Shown here: positions 26,361 through 35,719 of the stretch, one piece after another
Layout: every line of letters begins with the position of its first letter
Position numbering within the stretch: the first letter of the stretch is position 1
Source of the DNA: UBA2136 sp963974105
GTDB lineage: Bacteria; Pseudomonadota; Alphaproteobacteria; UBA2136
DNA: 64,000 bases
Assembly (NCBI GenBank): GCA_963974105.1
Contig: CAXBBG010000005.1
Location: 1 to 64,000, forward strand
Reading direction: 5' to 3'
Position numbers and translations under genes: made by a program
Notes under the pieces: generated by a model
The model's input: only the letters and a program-made list of their open reading frames with translations
Told to the model about the DNA's origin: nothing
The model's database searches: none

Positions 26361-28781
26361 ATGACTATATACTTTATATTACTCGCCATTGTAGCTTTTA
26401 TAAGCCTCGCCTTTATAGGTAAGGGTTACCTTGCATGGCTAACGGCTGCCATTGTCCTTGCTTTTGCTTGGATAAACAGCGGCATCGACAACCAGTCATT
26501 TTTCAACGCCTATGTTGTTGCAATTGCTGTTTTGGGTACATTGTTTGCTGTCCCTGCGCTGCGCCGCCCGCTTATTTCTTCAAGCGCGCTTAAACTTATG
26601 GCAACACAAATGCCAAACATTGGCGAAACCGAAAAAATTGCTCTAGAAGCTGGTAGCGTTGGTTTTGATGGAGACCTTTTTTCTGGCAAGCCAAACTGGA
26701 AAAAGCTTTTAAACAATAAAATTAAAGAGCTTACAAAAGAGGAAAAAGCCTTTTTAGATGGTCCTTGTGAAGAGCTTTGCGCCATGATTGACGACGAAGA
26801 CATTGCAAAACGCCGTGACTTACCGCCTAAAGTGTGGTCGTTCATTAAAAAGCACAAATTCCTTGGTATGCTTATTTCGAAAGAATATGGTGGCCTTGGT
26901 TTTTCTGCAGCGGCACAAAGTGCTGTCATTATTAAAATTTCAAGCCGAAGCGGTACAGCTGCTGTAACGGTTATGGTGCCAAACTCACTTGGGCCCGGAG
27001 AACTTTTAATGCACTACGGTACAGACGCACAAAAGAAAAAATATCTAAAACCACTTGCTGAAGGTAAAGAAATTCCATGTTTTGCTTTAACAGAACCAAC
27101 AGCAGGTAGTGACGCTGCCAATGGGCAAAGCGTTGGTATTATTTGCAAGGGTCAATTTGAAGGTAAAGAAGTTTTAGGACTTAAACTCACATTTGACAAA
27201 CGTTACATTACCCTTGCACCAGTGGCAACACTTGTAGGTTTAGCCTTTAAGGCGCTCGACCCTGATGGCTTATTAGGTGATAAAGTAGACCTTGGCATTA
27301 CATGTGCCCTACTTCCACGTTCTACAGAAGGCTTAATTATTGGTAACCGACACGACCCAATGGGTGTGCCTTTCCAAAATGGTCCTGTGCGTGGTAACGA
27401 TGTTTTCATTCCAATGGAATATATTATTGGCGGTGAAAAAGGTATTGGTACAGGCTGGCGTATGTTGATGGAATGCTTAGCCGCTGGCCGTGGTATTTCA
27501 TTACCTTCACTTAGCGTGGGTGCTGTTAAAACAACTGCTCGCGCCACAACAGCTTACGGCGCAGTGCGTGAACAGTTTGGTATGCCTGTTGGTAAATTTG
27601 AAGGTGTACAAGAACCGCTTGTACATATTGCAGGTATGTCTTACATGCTTGATGCAGCACGCCAAGTTACTTGTGGTGCTATTGACGAAGGGCAAAACCC
27701 GTCTGTTCTTTCAGCCGTGGTAAAAGCTTACCTTACATCTAACATGCGTAAATGTGTGAATGATGGTATGGATATTTTAGCTGGTGCGGCCATTTGCCGT
27801 GGTCAGCGCAACATATTCGCGCGTCCTTACAACTCAATTCCTATCGGTATTACGGTTGAAGGTGCTAACATTTTAACACGTTCACTCATTATCTTTGGTC
27901 AAGGGGCTATTCGTTGCCATCCATTTGTACAGGCTGAGGTTGAAGCCATTGCAACAGGTGATGTACATCAATTTGACAAAGCATTCTTTGGACACATTAA
28001 CCACTTCTTTAAAAACCGCATGAGATCACTTGTGCATGGTTTCACTTGTGGTTATTTCTGTAAAGCGCCTGTGCGCGGTTATGAAGCCAAATACTATAAA
28101 GCGCTTACACGTTTTAGCTCTGTGTTTGCCTTTAGCACTGACGTGGCTCTGTTAACCCTTGGTGGCGCACTCAAACGTAAAGAAAGCTTAAGCGGTCGCT
28201 ATGCTGACGCATTAAGCTATATGTACCTTGCTTCTGCGACATTGAAAAAATTTAATGACCGTGGCCGCAACCCAGAAGAACGCGCCCTACTGGACTGGAC
28301 AATGACATATGCCTTGCATGAAGTTGAAACAGCACTTGTAGAAATTTGCCGTAACTTACCAAACCGTTTTGTGGGTAACTTACTTAAATTTACTTGTTTC
28401 CCTTATGGTAAAAAGTTCCACAAGCCAACCGACAAGCAAATGTTTGCTGTTGCCCGTTCAATTGCGGATGAAACAACGGAAATGCGTGAACTTATAAGTG
28501 AAGGCATTTACATACCTAAGCCAACAAAAGAAGGACTGGGTGCACTTGAAGCAACTTACCATAAAACTCTTCAAGCCGAACCTGTTCGTCGCAAGCTTAA
28601 CAATGCACGTAAAAAAGGCATGCTTGCCAAAGGTAGCGTGTTAGATATGGCTAAAAAGGCGAAAGACGCTAAAATTATCAGTGCGGATGAATTTAAAATC
28701 ATTCAAAGTGCTGAAAAAGCAAAACTGGATGTGATTCAAGTGAACGACTTCACGCCAGAAGAATATAACGAACTACGATAG
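26361..28781 (+). CDS. fadE: acyl-CoA dehydrogenase, long FadE type
   Basis: FAD-dependent first step of beta-oxidation. At 806 aa it matches the long gammaproteobacterial FadE class (E. coli 814) rather than the 380-aa type. Two or three N-terminal transmembrane segments (about 2-65) are followed by the dehydrogenase core with CFALTEPTAGSDAA, FDKRYITLAP and the C-terminal flavin-contact region ITVEGANILTRSL; a DUF1974-like tail ends the protein. GGGAG precedes the start, 11 bp after fadB. It is the last gene before a terminator. Confidence 0.94.
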   Translation: MTIYFILLAIVAFISLAFIGKGYLAWLTAAIVLAFAWINSGIDNQSFFNAYVVAIAVLGTLFAVPALRRPLISSSALKLMATQMPNIGETEKIALEAGSVGFDGDLFSGKPNWKKLLNNKIKELTKEEKAFLDGPCEELCAMIDDEDIAKRRDLPPKVWSFIKKHKFLGMLISKEYGGLGFSAAAQSAVIIKISSRSGTAAVTVMVPNSLGPGELLMHYGTDAQKKKYLKPLAEGKEIPCFALTEPTAGSDAANGQSVGIICKGQFEGKEVLGLKLTFDKRYITLAPVATLVGLAFKALDPDGLLGDKVDLGITCALLPRSTEGLIIGNRHDPMGVPFQNGPVRGNDVFIPMEYIIGGEKGIGTGWRMLMECLAAGRGISLPSLSVGAVKTTARATTAYGAVREQFGMPVGKFEGVQEPLVHIAGMSYMLDAARQVTCGAIDEGQNPSVLSAVVKAYLTSNMRKCVNDGMDILAGAAICRGQRNIFARPYNSIPIGITVEGANILTRSLIIFGQGAIRCHPFVQAEVEAIATGDVHQFDKAFFGHINHFFKNRMRSLVHGFTCGYFCKAPVRGYEAKYYKALTRFSSVFAFSTDVALLTLGGALKRKESLSGRYADALSYMYLASATLKKFNDRGRNPEERALLDWTMTYALHEVETALVEICRNLPNRFVGNLLKFTCFPYGKKFHKPTDKQMFAVARSIADETTEMRELISEGIYIPKPTKEGLGALEATYHKTLQAEPVRRKLNNARKKGMLAKGSVLDMAKKAKDAKIISADEFKIIQSAEKAKLDVIQVNDFTPEEYNELR

Positions 28782-28796
28782 TAAGTTTAACCTACC

Positions 28797-28836
28797 ATTA
28801 AAGAGCAGTGCTTTTGTTAGCCTGCTCTTTTTTTAC
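28797..28836 (+). terminator. terminator of the beta-oxidation operon
   Basis: AAGAGCAG (28801-28808) pairs with CTGCTCTT (28822-28829), followed by TTTTT. It closes the 10-kb unit starting at 18886. Confidence 0.85.
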
Positions 28837-28922
28837 ACCTTGACCTTAATTCTAAAAAGTGTTTTAGTTTAACAACTAATCACCTATTTTTTTTCTTTTT
28901 CATACATCTGAGGTCTATCACA

Positions 28923-29246
28923 ATGGATAAGCTCAACATACCAAACCCAGTCCATGAAATTAACAAAGCAAACGCTAGCATAGCATTAAAAAATGAAGCT
29001 GTTATTCATAGCGTTGCAAAAGACTTAACAAAGACAATTCAAAAGGCTGTCTCTAACAGAGCTTTCAAAGCAGAACATCAATTCTGGGGTATATTCCCAC
29101 TCAGTTATTTAAATAAATCACCCTACTGGCAAAATACATTCTTACCCGCTTTAAAAGAACAAGGCATCTGCTTTAAAGCAGAGCTTTTATGCGCTACACC
29201 TAAAGGACAGCTTCGAGACGATGTTAATATAACACTTTCTTGGTAA
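28923..29246 (+). CDS. small unknown cytoplasmic protein, 107 aa
   Basis: A 107-aa protein with no signal peptide or membrane helix. The first half is polar and helical (residues 1-45); the second half contains several aromatic residues (HQFWGIFPLSYL, PYWQNTFLPAL) and ends in a beta-like VNITLSW. GAGGT lies about 8 nt before the start and a strong terminator follows 15 bp after the stop, which supports a real monocistronic gene. I recognise no family. Confidence 0.6.
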   Translation: MDKLNIPNPVHEINKANASIALKNEAVIHSVAKDLTKTIQKAVSNRAFKAEHQFWGIFPLSYLNKSPYWQNTFLPALKEQGICFKAELLCATPKGQLRDDVNITLSW

Positions 29247-29257
29247 AACATTAACGC

Positions 29258-29292
29258 ACAAAAAAACCACCCTTTGGGGTGGTTTTTTTTCG
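29258..29292. terminator. bidirectional terminator
   Basis: A(6)CCACCC (29261-29272), TTTG, GGGTGG-T(8) (29277-29290). It serves the 107-aa gene and the convergent membrane protein gene. Confidence 0.9.
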
Positions 29293-29301
29293 ATAAAATG
29301 T

Positions 29302-29961
29302 TTAAGCAGTTGCCTGCCCTGTTTGATGGTAACGTTTATATACATCAATAAAATGTTCTATATCACGTATAACCGTAACAACATCTTTATAGCTACTGCT
29401 GGCAAGCCCGCCTTTTATCATAGAAAGTTCAACTTTACTCAAACCCATATTCAACTCTGAATATTCCTTGGCTCTTTGATTAAGCTTCTCTTTGTAGTAA
29501 GCCAAACGGTCGTTTGAAAACGAAACTTCAAATTTTAAAGCTAAAATTTTAACAAATTTGTTTTCCACCATAAATACAACAACAATGCCAAATATAAGGT
29601 TACAGATAAACGTCATTAACGCCTCACCCTCACCCACATATTCACGTAAAGTATGTTCAGTAAAAATAAATCCAACAAAAAGGCTTAAAATGGTTAAAGT
29701 TGCCACAACTTTAAATAAAGCTTTATAGCCATACGCCTCACGCGCAAAACCATTCAATAAATAAAAGCAGTAGCCATTCATCACTCTATTGAATCCTAAA
29801 GCCCCAAAACTAATAGTAAAGCACACAGGTGCAAGCCAGATATAATTTTCTGCATTCATACATGCATATAAAACAGCAATGGCACTACAAGCCATAAAAG
29901 TTACCAGTATGTTTAACCATACAAAGGGCGCAGCCCCCAACCGTAATTTTTTATCAGACAT
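29302..29961 (-). CDS. four-helix membrane protein with cytoplasmic tail, unknown
   Basis: A 219-aa protein. Four hydrophobic segments are predicted at about 12-32, 40-60, 84-104 and 116-136. A charged, helical C-terminal tail follows from about 145 (FSNDRLAYYKEKLNQRAKE) and probably lies in the cytoplasm. The ribosome site TTGGAGGG is excellent. It lies just downstream of two diguanylate cyclases in the same direction, about 100 bp away, so it may belong to the same signalling output, but nothing in its sequence shows c-di-GMP binding. Confidence 0.7.
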   Translation of the reverse strand: MSDKKLRLGAAPFVWLNILVTFMACSAIAVLYACMNAENYIWLAPVCFTISFGALGFNRVMNGYCFYLLNGFAREAYGYKALFKVVATLTILSLFVGFIFTEHTLREYVGEGEALMTFICNLIFGIVVVFMVENKFVKILALKFEVSFSNDRLAYYKEKLNQRAKEYSELNMGLSKVELSMIKGGLASSSYKDVVTVIRDIEHFIDVYKRYHQTGQATA

Positions 29962-30064
29962 AAAATGCCCTCCAAGAAGTGATAAGCGATGTGCCTAAAA
30001 AATGAAAAAGTGTTTCAAATGAATGAAACACTTATAATTAAAATTGTATGCAAAGTCAAAGGTT

Positions 30065-30709
30065 TTAAGACTTAGAGGCTTTATTGATATACATTTTGGT
30101 ATCAGCATCAGCCATCACACTTTCAAATGAGTCATTTTGACCAAATGTGCGTGCACCAATGCTTACTGTAAGCTGAATATTCTTATCGTCCACCAGCAAC
30201 GGTGTGCGTGCAATAATGCTTTCAAGAATTTGTGTGCGATTTGTTACATCACGAGAAGAAGTTACTTCATTTAGAATAATGCAAAACTCATCACCACCAA
30301 TACGGGCCACCACGTCGGTTGGGCGCACGTTTGCTTTTAAAATATTGGCTATATGTTGTAATCCCATGTCACCTGCAAGGTGACCAAACTGGTCGTTAAT
30401 AGACTTAAAGGCATCAATGTCAATAAACAATACAGCACTCTTACGTTTGTGGCGTTTTACTGTTGATAAAGACTTATGCAGCTCTTCTTCAAACACACGA
30501 CGATTAGCTAAACCTGTGAGGCTATCTGTCATGGCATCTAGCTCTAGATTATCGATCATATCTTGTTGATCGCGCAACTTAAGTTCCAGTTCCATTACCT
30601 GAGTAATAAGCGTTTGAATAAAAGCAGGGTCATTTTCATCAAGCATAGCAAGGTCGGAGAGAGAAACAAATTCACTCATTTTGGCCAAACCTTTTTTCTT
30701 TTCAAACAT
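30065..30709 (-). CDS. diguanylate cyclase (GGDEF), tandem copy 2
   Basis: A soluble 214-aa c-di-GMP synthase. An N-terminal coiled coil (about 30-58, probably for dimerisation) is followed by a GGDEF domain from about 58. DSLTGLANRR, the metal-site LFIDIDAFKSIN and the active-site GGDEF (138-142) are all intact. An RxxD inhibitory site (Arg129, Asp132) lies five residues before GGDEF, so product inhibition is expected. AGAGGAATT supports ATG 30709; an ATG ten codons later is less likely. The neighbouring gene at 30765 encodes a close paralogue, indicating tandem duplication. Confidence 0.93.
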   Translation of the reverse strand: MFEKKKGLAKMSEFVSLSDLAMLDENDPAFIQTLITQVMELELKLRDQQDMIDNLELDAMTDSLTGLANRRVFEEELHKSLSTVKRHKRKSAVLFIDIDAFKSINDQFGHLAGDMGLQHIANILKANVRPTDVVARIGGDEFCIILNEVTSSRDVTNRTQILESIIARTPLLVDDKNIQLTVSIGARTFGQNDSFESVMADADTKMYINKASKS

Positions 30710-30764
30710 TTAACAATTCCTCTTGTTGTATACTATTTTATAATAGTCAATCACCGACCTAAAT

Positions 30765-31394
30765 TCAAGTGTTATCGATCAATGTGAGGTCATTTTTTTG
30801 TGCGTACATAGAACGGTCAGCCTTCGCCATCAACTCTTCCTTAGAGTTTGCGCTTTTAAACAGGCATGAACCAATGCTAATACTCATGTAAATATCTTTA
30901 CCTTCGTATGTACAAGGTGAAACACTCATTGCCGCTTCAAGCTCAGCAATTTTAAGCTGTGCTTCCGCTGCTGTTACTTCACGTAGGATGATGCAAAATT
31001 CGTCACCACCGATGCGCGCCACGAAATCAGTATCACGTATATGGCTTTTTAAGACAGTTGCCAAATGTTTTAGCAAGGCATCACCAGCTAAGTGACCTAA
31101 TGAGTCGTTAATACCTTTAAAGGCGTCAACATCAATCAACAAAACAGCACCACTGCGGTTATAACGCTTATAAAAAGAAAGTGCAGATTTAAGTTCTGTT
31201 TCAAAAGCACGACGATTAGATAGCCCCGTCAACGGGTCTTCTAGAGCTTGCTTTTTAAGATCCTGAATTTTATCTTCTTGCGCTTCAAGCATAGAACGTA
31301 GTGTGGAAATCTCGTCTACCAGTTGTTTTACTGATCCACGTTCAATTTTTGTACGTTTTTTTAACTCTTGCGTTAAGGCTACAGATGCTTTCAT
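30765..31394 (-). CDS. diguanylate cyclase (GGDEF), tandem copy 1
   Basis: A 209-aa soluble GGDEF protein with the same architecture as its neighbour: a coiled coil at about 20-50, DPLTGLSNRR, LLIDVDAFKGIN, GGDEF at 129-133, and the inhibitory RxxD (Arg120, Asp123). I start at ATG 31394, which has GGGGGA 7 nt before it; the longer frame starts with a GTG lacking a site. No sensor domain is present, so activation must come from dimerisation or a partner. Identity with copy 2 is highest around the catalytic motifs. Confidence 0.93.
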   Translation of the reverse strand: MKASVALTQELKKRTKIERGSVKQLVDEISTLRSMLEAQEDKIQDLKKQALEDPLTGLSNRRAFETELKSALSFYKRYNRSGAVLLIDVDAFKGINDSLGHLAGDALLKHLATVLKSHIRDTDFVARIGGDEFCIILREVTAAEAQLKIAELEAAMSVSPCTYEGKDIYMSISIGSCLFKSANSKEELMAKADRSMYAQKNDLTLIDNT

Positions 31395-31498
31395 TTTACA
31401 ATCCCCCACGGTGTTTAAATTAAATAACTATGGGAATAAGGAAGCACGAACCGTGCCAAAGCGTTTAAAATCTTTAAAAATAGTGATATACGCAGCAA

Positions 31499-32638
31499 TT
31501 ATAGGTAAGAAGATATTGCCTCAGCAGCTTTCATAGAAGGCGTTTTTGCCTTCAACATAAGGCGCTGCCTTGCGTGTAATAGTTTAAGTGCTAAAAATTC
31601 ACGTTCTTTGGTGTCACGCATCAAAGGCTTAAGCTCCTGCACAAAATTATCAACCGTGGCATCGTCTTGAATAAACTCTGGTAAAGCACGATCTTCAAGT
31701 AGCCAGTTTACAGGGCTAATGTAGGGTACTTTAACAAGTTTTGATATAATTTTATATGAGTTAGGGCTCATTTTATAGCCCACCACCGTTGGCAGGCCAA
31801 TCATGGCCAATTCAAGGTTTGACGTTCCACTGGTTGCCACAGCAGCTTGACATTTTTTCAAAGCATCAAAGCGTGCATCATTATGTACAAACTCAATATC
31901 CTTAAGGTCACCACCTGCTTGTTCTAGCCATTCTTTATGATGCTCATGCACCAAAGGTATTACTGCTTTAAGGTTTGGTATGTCAGCTTGCAAGGCACGA
32001 AAAGCGCCCAGCATGGTGGGAAACATGCGCCCAATAACGCCTTTGCGGCTTCCTGGCAAAATAGCTAATCGCGGTTCTTTTGCCATATAATTTAGTTTTT
32101 TAGGGCTTAAATACCCCAAGCGCTCCGCTACAGGGTGTCCCACAAAGGTACAAGGCAATGCAGCTTCTCTGTAAATATCAACTTCAAATGGGAACAGCAC
32201 TAAAATGTGATCAAGATATTTTGCCATTTTGAATGTACGTCCGCGGCGCCAAGCCCAAACAGAAGGACTTACATAATGAATACACGTCATGTTCAGCTTT
32301 TTCTTCGCTTTTTGCGCCACACGCAAGCAAAAGTCGGGTGAATCAATAGTGAGTAACAAGTCCACCTGTTCTGTTTCCATAATGTGTACCAGTTGCTTTG
32401 CACGTCCTAATAACTTTGGAATACGCGGTAAAACTTCCACAATACCCATTACGTTCAGCTCTTCCATATCAAAAACAGGTCGCAAACCTTGTGCTTGCAT
32501 TTTTTCGCCACCCACACCTACAAATGTTGCATATGGATATTTTTTAATGAGTTCAGCCATCACGCCAGCGCCCAAAAGGTCACCAGAGTTTTCACCTGCA
32601 ATCACCATAATGTGTGGATTTTTTTTAGAAGCAACCAT
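31499..32638 (-). CDS. lpxB: lipid A disaccharide synthase
   Basis: Joins UDP-diacylglucosamine and lipid X to the lipid A disaccharide at the inner membrane. At 379 aa it is typical. It shows the N-terminal IMVIAGENSGDLLGA, VGVGGEKMQAQG, YVSPSVWAWRRGR and LAILPGSRKGVIG. I start at ATG 32638, with GGAG 9 nt upstream; a GTG five codons earlier is possible. It overlaps the end of lpxI by 14 bp and is the last gene of the lipid A operon. Confidence 0.97.
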   Translation of the reverse strand: MVASKKNPHIMVIAGENSGDLLGAGVMAELIKKYPYATFVGVGGEKMQAQGLRPVFDMEELNVMGIVEVLPRIPKLLGRAKQLVHIMETEQVDLLLTIDSPDFCLRVAQKAKKKLNMTCIHYVSPSVWAWRRGRTFKMAKYLDHILVLFPFEVDIYREAALPCTFVGHPVAERLGYLSPKKLNYMAKEPRLAILPGSRKGVIGRMFPTMLGAFRALQADIPNLKAVIPLVHEHHKEWLEQAGGDLKDIEFVHNDARFDALKKCQAAVATSGTSNLELAMIGLPTVVGYKMSPNSYKIISKLVKVPYISPVNWLLEDRALPEFIQDDATVDNFVQELKPLMRDTKEREFLALKLLHARQRLMLKAKTPSMKAAEAISSYL

Positions 32639-33464
32639 CGGTGCCAACTCCACAAATAAACAGACCTTTTTGATCTGCGACTCTTAGCGCCTTTTCACGA
32701 TCTAAAAACAAAGACTGCCCCGCCAAAATAGCCACACCTTCATAATTTAACTGCGCCAATTGCTCTATGGTTTCTAAACCAATGGTTGGCATATCGACAC
32801 GTAAATTTTGCTTTGGCTTGGCCGCTTTTACTAAAATGGCACCTTTATTTTCTTTACCGCGTAAAGAAGCACAGCGTTGAATAAGTTCAGCTGTACCTTC
32901 AACACCTTCAACACCTAAAATAACACCTTCTTTAATAACAGCCGCTTGGCCAATATCTAATGCCCCTAAAGCTTCTACAGCTTCCATGCCAATGGCAATA
33001 AACTGCCTTTGGCTTGCACTTGGTTGTGTTTTCGTTAACAAACCAGAAGGCATGAGCAGATCTTCGCGTACTTCATGGGCACCAATCACATCAAAGCCCT
33101 CTTCTTCTAAGAAGTCACACACCGAAGTGAGTAGCTCATCGTCATGTTTTGTGCGTAGGCGGTTAATAATTTTTAATCCCTTTAAATCCAGACGCAAGTC
33201 GAATAATGAAGGTTTTTCAAGGCGCCCACCCATCACCAAATGCGTTACACCTTGCTCTTTAAAGGTTTGAATAACTTTACCAACTTGGCCAAGCGCCAAC
33301 TGCGTACTTTCCGCTTCATACATATCAAAACTATGTGGCTGCGGCTGTCCTTTAAAGATAACCACATGAAAAGGAATATTTTCACGCTGACAATGTTCAA
33401 CAAGCAAATCAGGCAAATGCCCGCCACCTGCAATAATGCCTAATTTTTGAATATCTACAGACAT
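32625..33464 (-). CDS. lpxI: UDP-2,3-diacylglucosamine pyrophosphatase LpxI
   Basis: Releases lipid X (2,3-diacylglucosamine-1-phosphate) from UDP-diacylglucosamine. LpxI replaces LpxH in alphaproteobacteria. At 279 aa it starts KLGIIAGGGHLPDLL and shows MGGRLEKPSLFDLR and the conserved C-terminal domain AAKPKQNLRVDMPTIGLETI. The start lies 2 bp after the lpxA stop, indicating coupling. Confidence 0.97.
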   Translation of the reverse strand: MSVDIQKLGIIAGGGHLPDLLVEHCQRENIPFHVVIFKGQPQPHSFDMYEAESTQLALGQVGKVIQTFKEQGVTHLVMGGRLEKPSLFDLRLDLKGLKIINRLRTKHDDELLTSVCDFLEEEGFDVIGAHEVREDLLMPSGLLTKTQPSASQRQFIAIGMEAVEALGALDIGQAAVIKEGVILGVEGVEGTAELIQRCASLRGKENKGAILVKAAKPKQNLRVDMPTIGLETIEQLAQLNYEGVAILAGQSLFLDREKALRVADQKGLFICGVGTDGCF

Positions 33465-33466
33465 TT

Positions 33467-34261
33467 TTATGCCGTTCTTGGCATGCTCATGCCACGTGAT
33501 GAATGAGAAATAAATTCATGCCATTGAAGTAAGTCGCCACAATCGCCATTTTCACGTAATAACACATTTAAACGGTCATCTAAGTTACCTTCTTGGTCTT
33601 CAAATATTTGGTGATAATATTCACGAATTTTTGCAATGCGCGCCTTTTCAAAACCATGGCGCTTAAGCCCACGCAAGTTTAAACCTGCAAGCACACCACG
33701 CGTGCCAGAAACCACACCAAAATGAATAACATCACGGTCAACCGCCGTCATGCCACCCACCATCACATAATTTCCAATACGCGTAAACTGATGTACCGCA
33801 CTTAAACCACCAAGCACAGTATGGTTACCAATTTCAACATGCCCTGCCAAAGTTGCACCGTTGGCAAACACATTATTGTTACCTACGATAGCATCATGGC
33901 CAACATGAGCAAGAGCCATAAACAAGTTGTTATCTCCCACAATGGTTTCACCACCGCCGCCTTCTGTGCCAATGCTCATCGTCACCGATTCACGAATAGT
34001 GTTGCCGTCACCAATAATAAGCGTTGTATCTTCACCGTTATATTTAAGGTCTTGAGGCACTTGTCCCAGCGACGCAAAAGGATAAATAATGTTATTTTTT
34101 CCAATAACAGTACGCCCTTTTATCACCACATGACTTTGCAGCTCTGTATTTTCGCCAAGGGTTACTGTACTGTCAACAATACAAAAAGGACCAATTTTAA
34201 CACCGTCTTTTAAAACGGCACCTTCTTCGACAATGGCTGTTGGATGTATTGTTACGCTCAT
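33467..34261 (-). CDS. lpxA: UDP-N-acetylglucosamine acyltransferase
   Basis: First enzyme of lipid A synthesis, transferring an (R)-3-hydroxyacyl chain from ACP to UDP-GlcNAc. A left-handed beta-helix of hexapeptide repeats fills residues 1-190, with catalytic His in MALAHVGHD (about 123), followed by the helical C-terminal domain. At 264 aa it is standard. It lies between fabZ, which acts on the same hydroxyacyl-ACP pool, and lpxI. Confidence 0.97.
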   Translation of the reverse strand: MSVTIHPTAIVEEGAVLKDGVKIGPFCIVDSTVTLGENTELQSHVVIKGRTVIGKNNIIYPFASLGQVPQDLKYNGEDTTLIIGDGNTIRESVTMSIGTEGGGGETIVGDNNLFMALAHVGHDAIVGNNNVFANGATLAGHVEIGNHTVLGGLSAVHQFTRIGNYVMVGGMTAVDRDVIHFGVVSGTRGVLAGLNLRGLKRHGFEKARIAKIREYYHQIFEDQEGNLDDRLNVLLRENGDCGDLLQWHEFISHSSRGMSMPRTA

Positions 34262-34311
34262 AATTTTCTCTTAATTTAATTTATGTTTTTTGTTAGCAAG
34301 CAATTTGATAT

Positions 34312-34746
34312 TTAATTAACATCTTCTACTTTTGCTGTAAAGGCCACCTCTGCAACCACTTTACCAGAAACACTCACCGTGCCTTTAAACTTAAATATTG
34401 TACCACGCTGTTTAACTTGGCTTACCATTAAATCCAACTTATCGTTTGGGCCAATAGGCGCTCTGAATTTTGCATGGTCAACAGACATAAAGTAAAAGAT
34501 AGTCCCCGCTGCATTTTTTTCAAGGGATAAATTCACCAAACACGCCCCTGTTTGTGCCACAGCTTCTATCGCATAGACACCAGGCCACACAGGGTAACCA
34601 GGAAAATGCCCTTTAAAAACTTCATCGTCTTCTTTAACATGTTTTACAGCTTTAATATATTCAAAAGCTTTCGCTTCAATAATTTCGTCCACCAATAAAA
34701 TGGGGTCACGGTGCGGGATAAGTTCCTTAACATTATATGCTTGCAT
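34312..34746 (-). CDS. fabZ: 3-hydroxyacyl-ACP dehydratase FabZ
   Basis: Dehydrates 3-hydroxyacyl-ACP in fatty acid elongation and competes with LpxA and LpxD for that substrate. At 144 aa it has the hot-dog fold motifs LIPHRDPILLVDEI, the catalytic His in GHFPGYPVWPG and catalytic Glu in IEAVAQTGA. The motif has WPG in place of the usual MPG. I start at ATG 34746 with AAGG upstream; a longer frame begins at TTG inside lpxD. Confidence 0.96.
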   Translation of the reverse strand: MQAYNVKELIPHRDPILLVDEIIEAKAFEYIKAVKHVKEDDEVFKGHFPGYPVWPGVYAIEAVAQTGACLVNLSLEKNAAGTIFYFMSVDHAKFRAPIGPNDKLDLMVSQVKQRGTIFKFKGTVSVSGKVVAEVAFTAKVEDVN

Positions 34747-34768
34747 GGAAAAACCTTTTATATTTAGA

Positions 34769-35719
34769 TTATTTTTTCGGGACCAGACGGGCAATAGCTA
34801 CCTGTAATTTCCGCCATTGTTTCATAGGGATAGCGGGAAAACCTGCATATGCACCTGCTTCGTCAAGGTTTTTTGTAACACCAGATCGGGCAGCAATCAC
34901 CACACCATCGGCTACATTTATGTGTCCTACAACGCCAACTTGACCGCCAACAATAACGCCTTTACCAAGCGTTGTACTGCCAGCAATACCCGATTGTGAC
35001 ACAATTTGACAGCCCATACCCACTTTAACGTTATGTCCAAGTTGTACAAGGTTATCAATTTTAGCGTAGTCTGCAATTTCTGTGTTTTCTAATGAACCAC
35101 GGTCCACGGTGCATCCTGCGCCAATCTCCACGTGATTACCAATTTTAACCATACCAATTTGAGGCACTTTCACAACCACTTTACCGTCATAAGCAAAGCC
35201 AAATCCGTCTTGACCAATACATGCACCCGCGTGGATAATGGTATTGTCGCCAATATGTGTACAAATAATACTGACATTGGCAGCAATTTGACAATTTTTA
35301 CCGATAACAACATTTTCACCAATATAAGAATTAGCACCGATGGATGTTCCCTCGCCAATGGTTGCGGTTTCTTCCACCACGGCTGACTTATGAATTTTAC
35401 CTGTATTTTGTGCAGGGTAAAAAATTTGCAGTGCCTTCGCGTAATCAGCATACGGCATCGGGCTCACAATAGCCGCAACACCTTTAGGTAGGTGCTTTGC
35501 ATTTTCTTCTGAAAGAATAACCGCGCCTGCATTTGTTACTTCGGCTTGGCTTACATATTTAGCATTATCTAAAAAACTTAGTTCAGAATTACTTGCAACA
35601 GAAAGAGCTGCAACATCGTTTAGGCTCAGGTCGGCAGAACCAGTAAAGGAAACCCCCAATTTTTCAGAGATTTCCTTTACTGTAAATGGACCTTGTTTCT
35701 TGTGGAAAGGTCTTGTCAT
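34769..35719 (-). CDS. lpxD: UDP-3-O-acylglucosamine N-acyltransferase
   Basis: Adds the second hydroxyacyl chain in lipid A synthesis. At 316 aa it is a little shorter than usual (about 340). The N-terminal uridine-binding domain occupies about 1-100. A hexapeptide beta-helix follows with IGQDGFGFAYDG, the catalytic His in LVQLGHNVKVG and VGGQVGVVGHI. Its start codon overlaps the stop of the preceding skp gene by 1 bp (TAATG). Confidence 0.97.
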   Translation of the reverse strand: MTRPFHKKQGPFTVKEISEKLGVSFTGSADLSLNDVAALSVASNSELSFLDNAKYVSQAEVTNAGAVILSEENAKHLPKGVAAIVSPMPYADYAKALQIFYPAQNTGKIHKSAVVEETATIGEGTSIGANSYIGENVVIGKNCQIAANVSIICTHIGDNTIIHAGACIGQDGFGFAYDGKVVVKVPQIGMVKIGNHVEIGAGCTVDRGSLENTEIADYAKIDNLVQLGHNVKVGMGCQIVSQSGIAGSTTLGKGVIVGGQVGVVGHINVADGVVIAARSGVTKNLDEAGAYAGFPAIPMKQWRKLQVAIARLVPKK

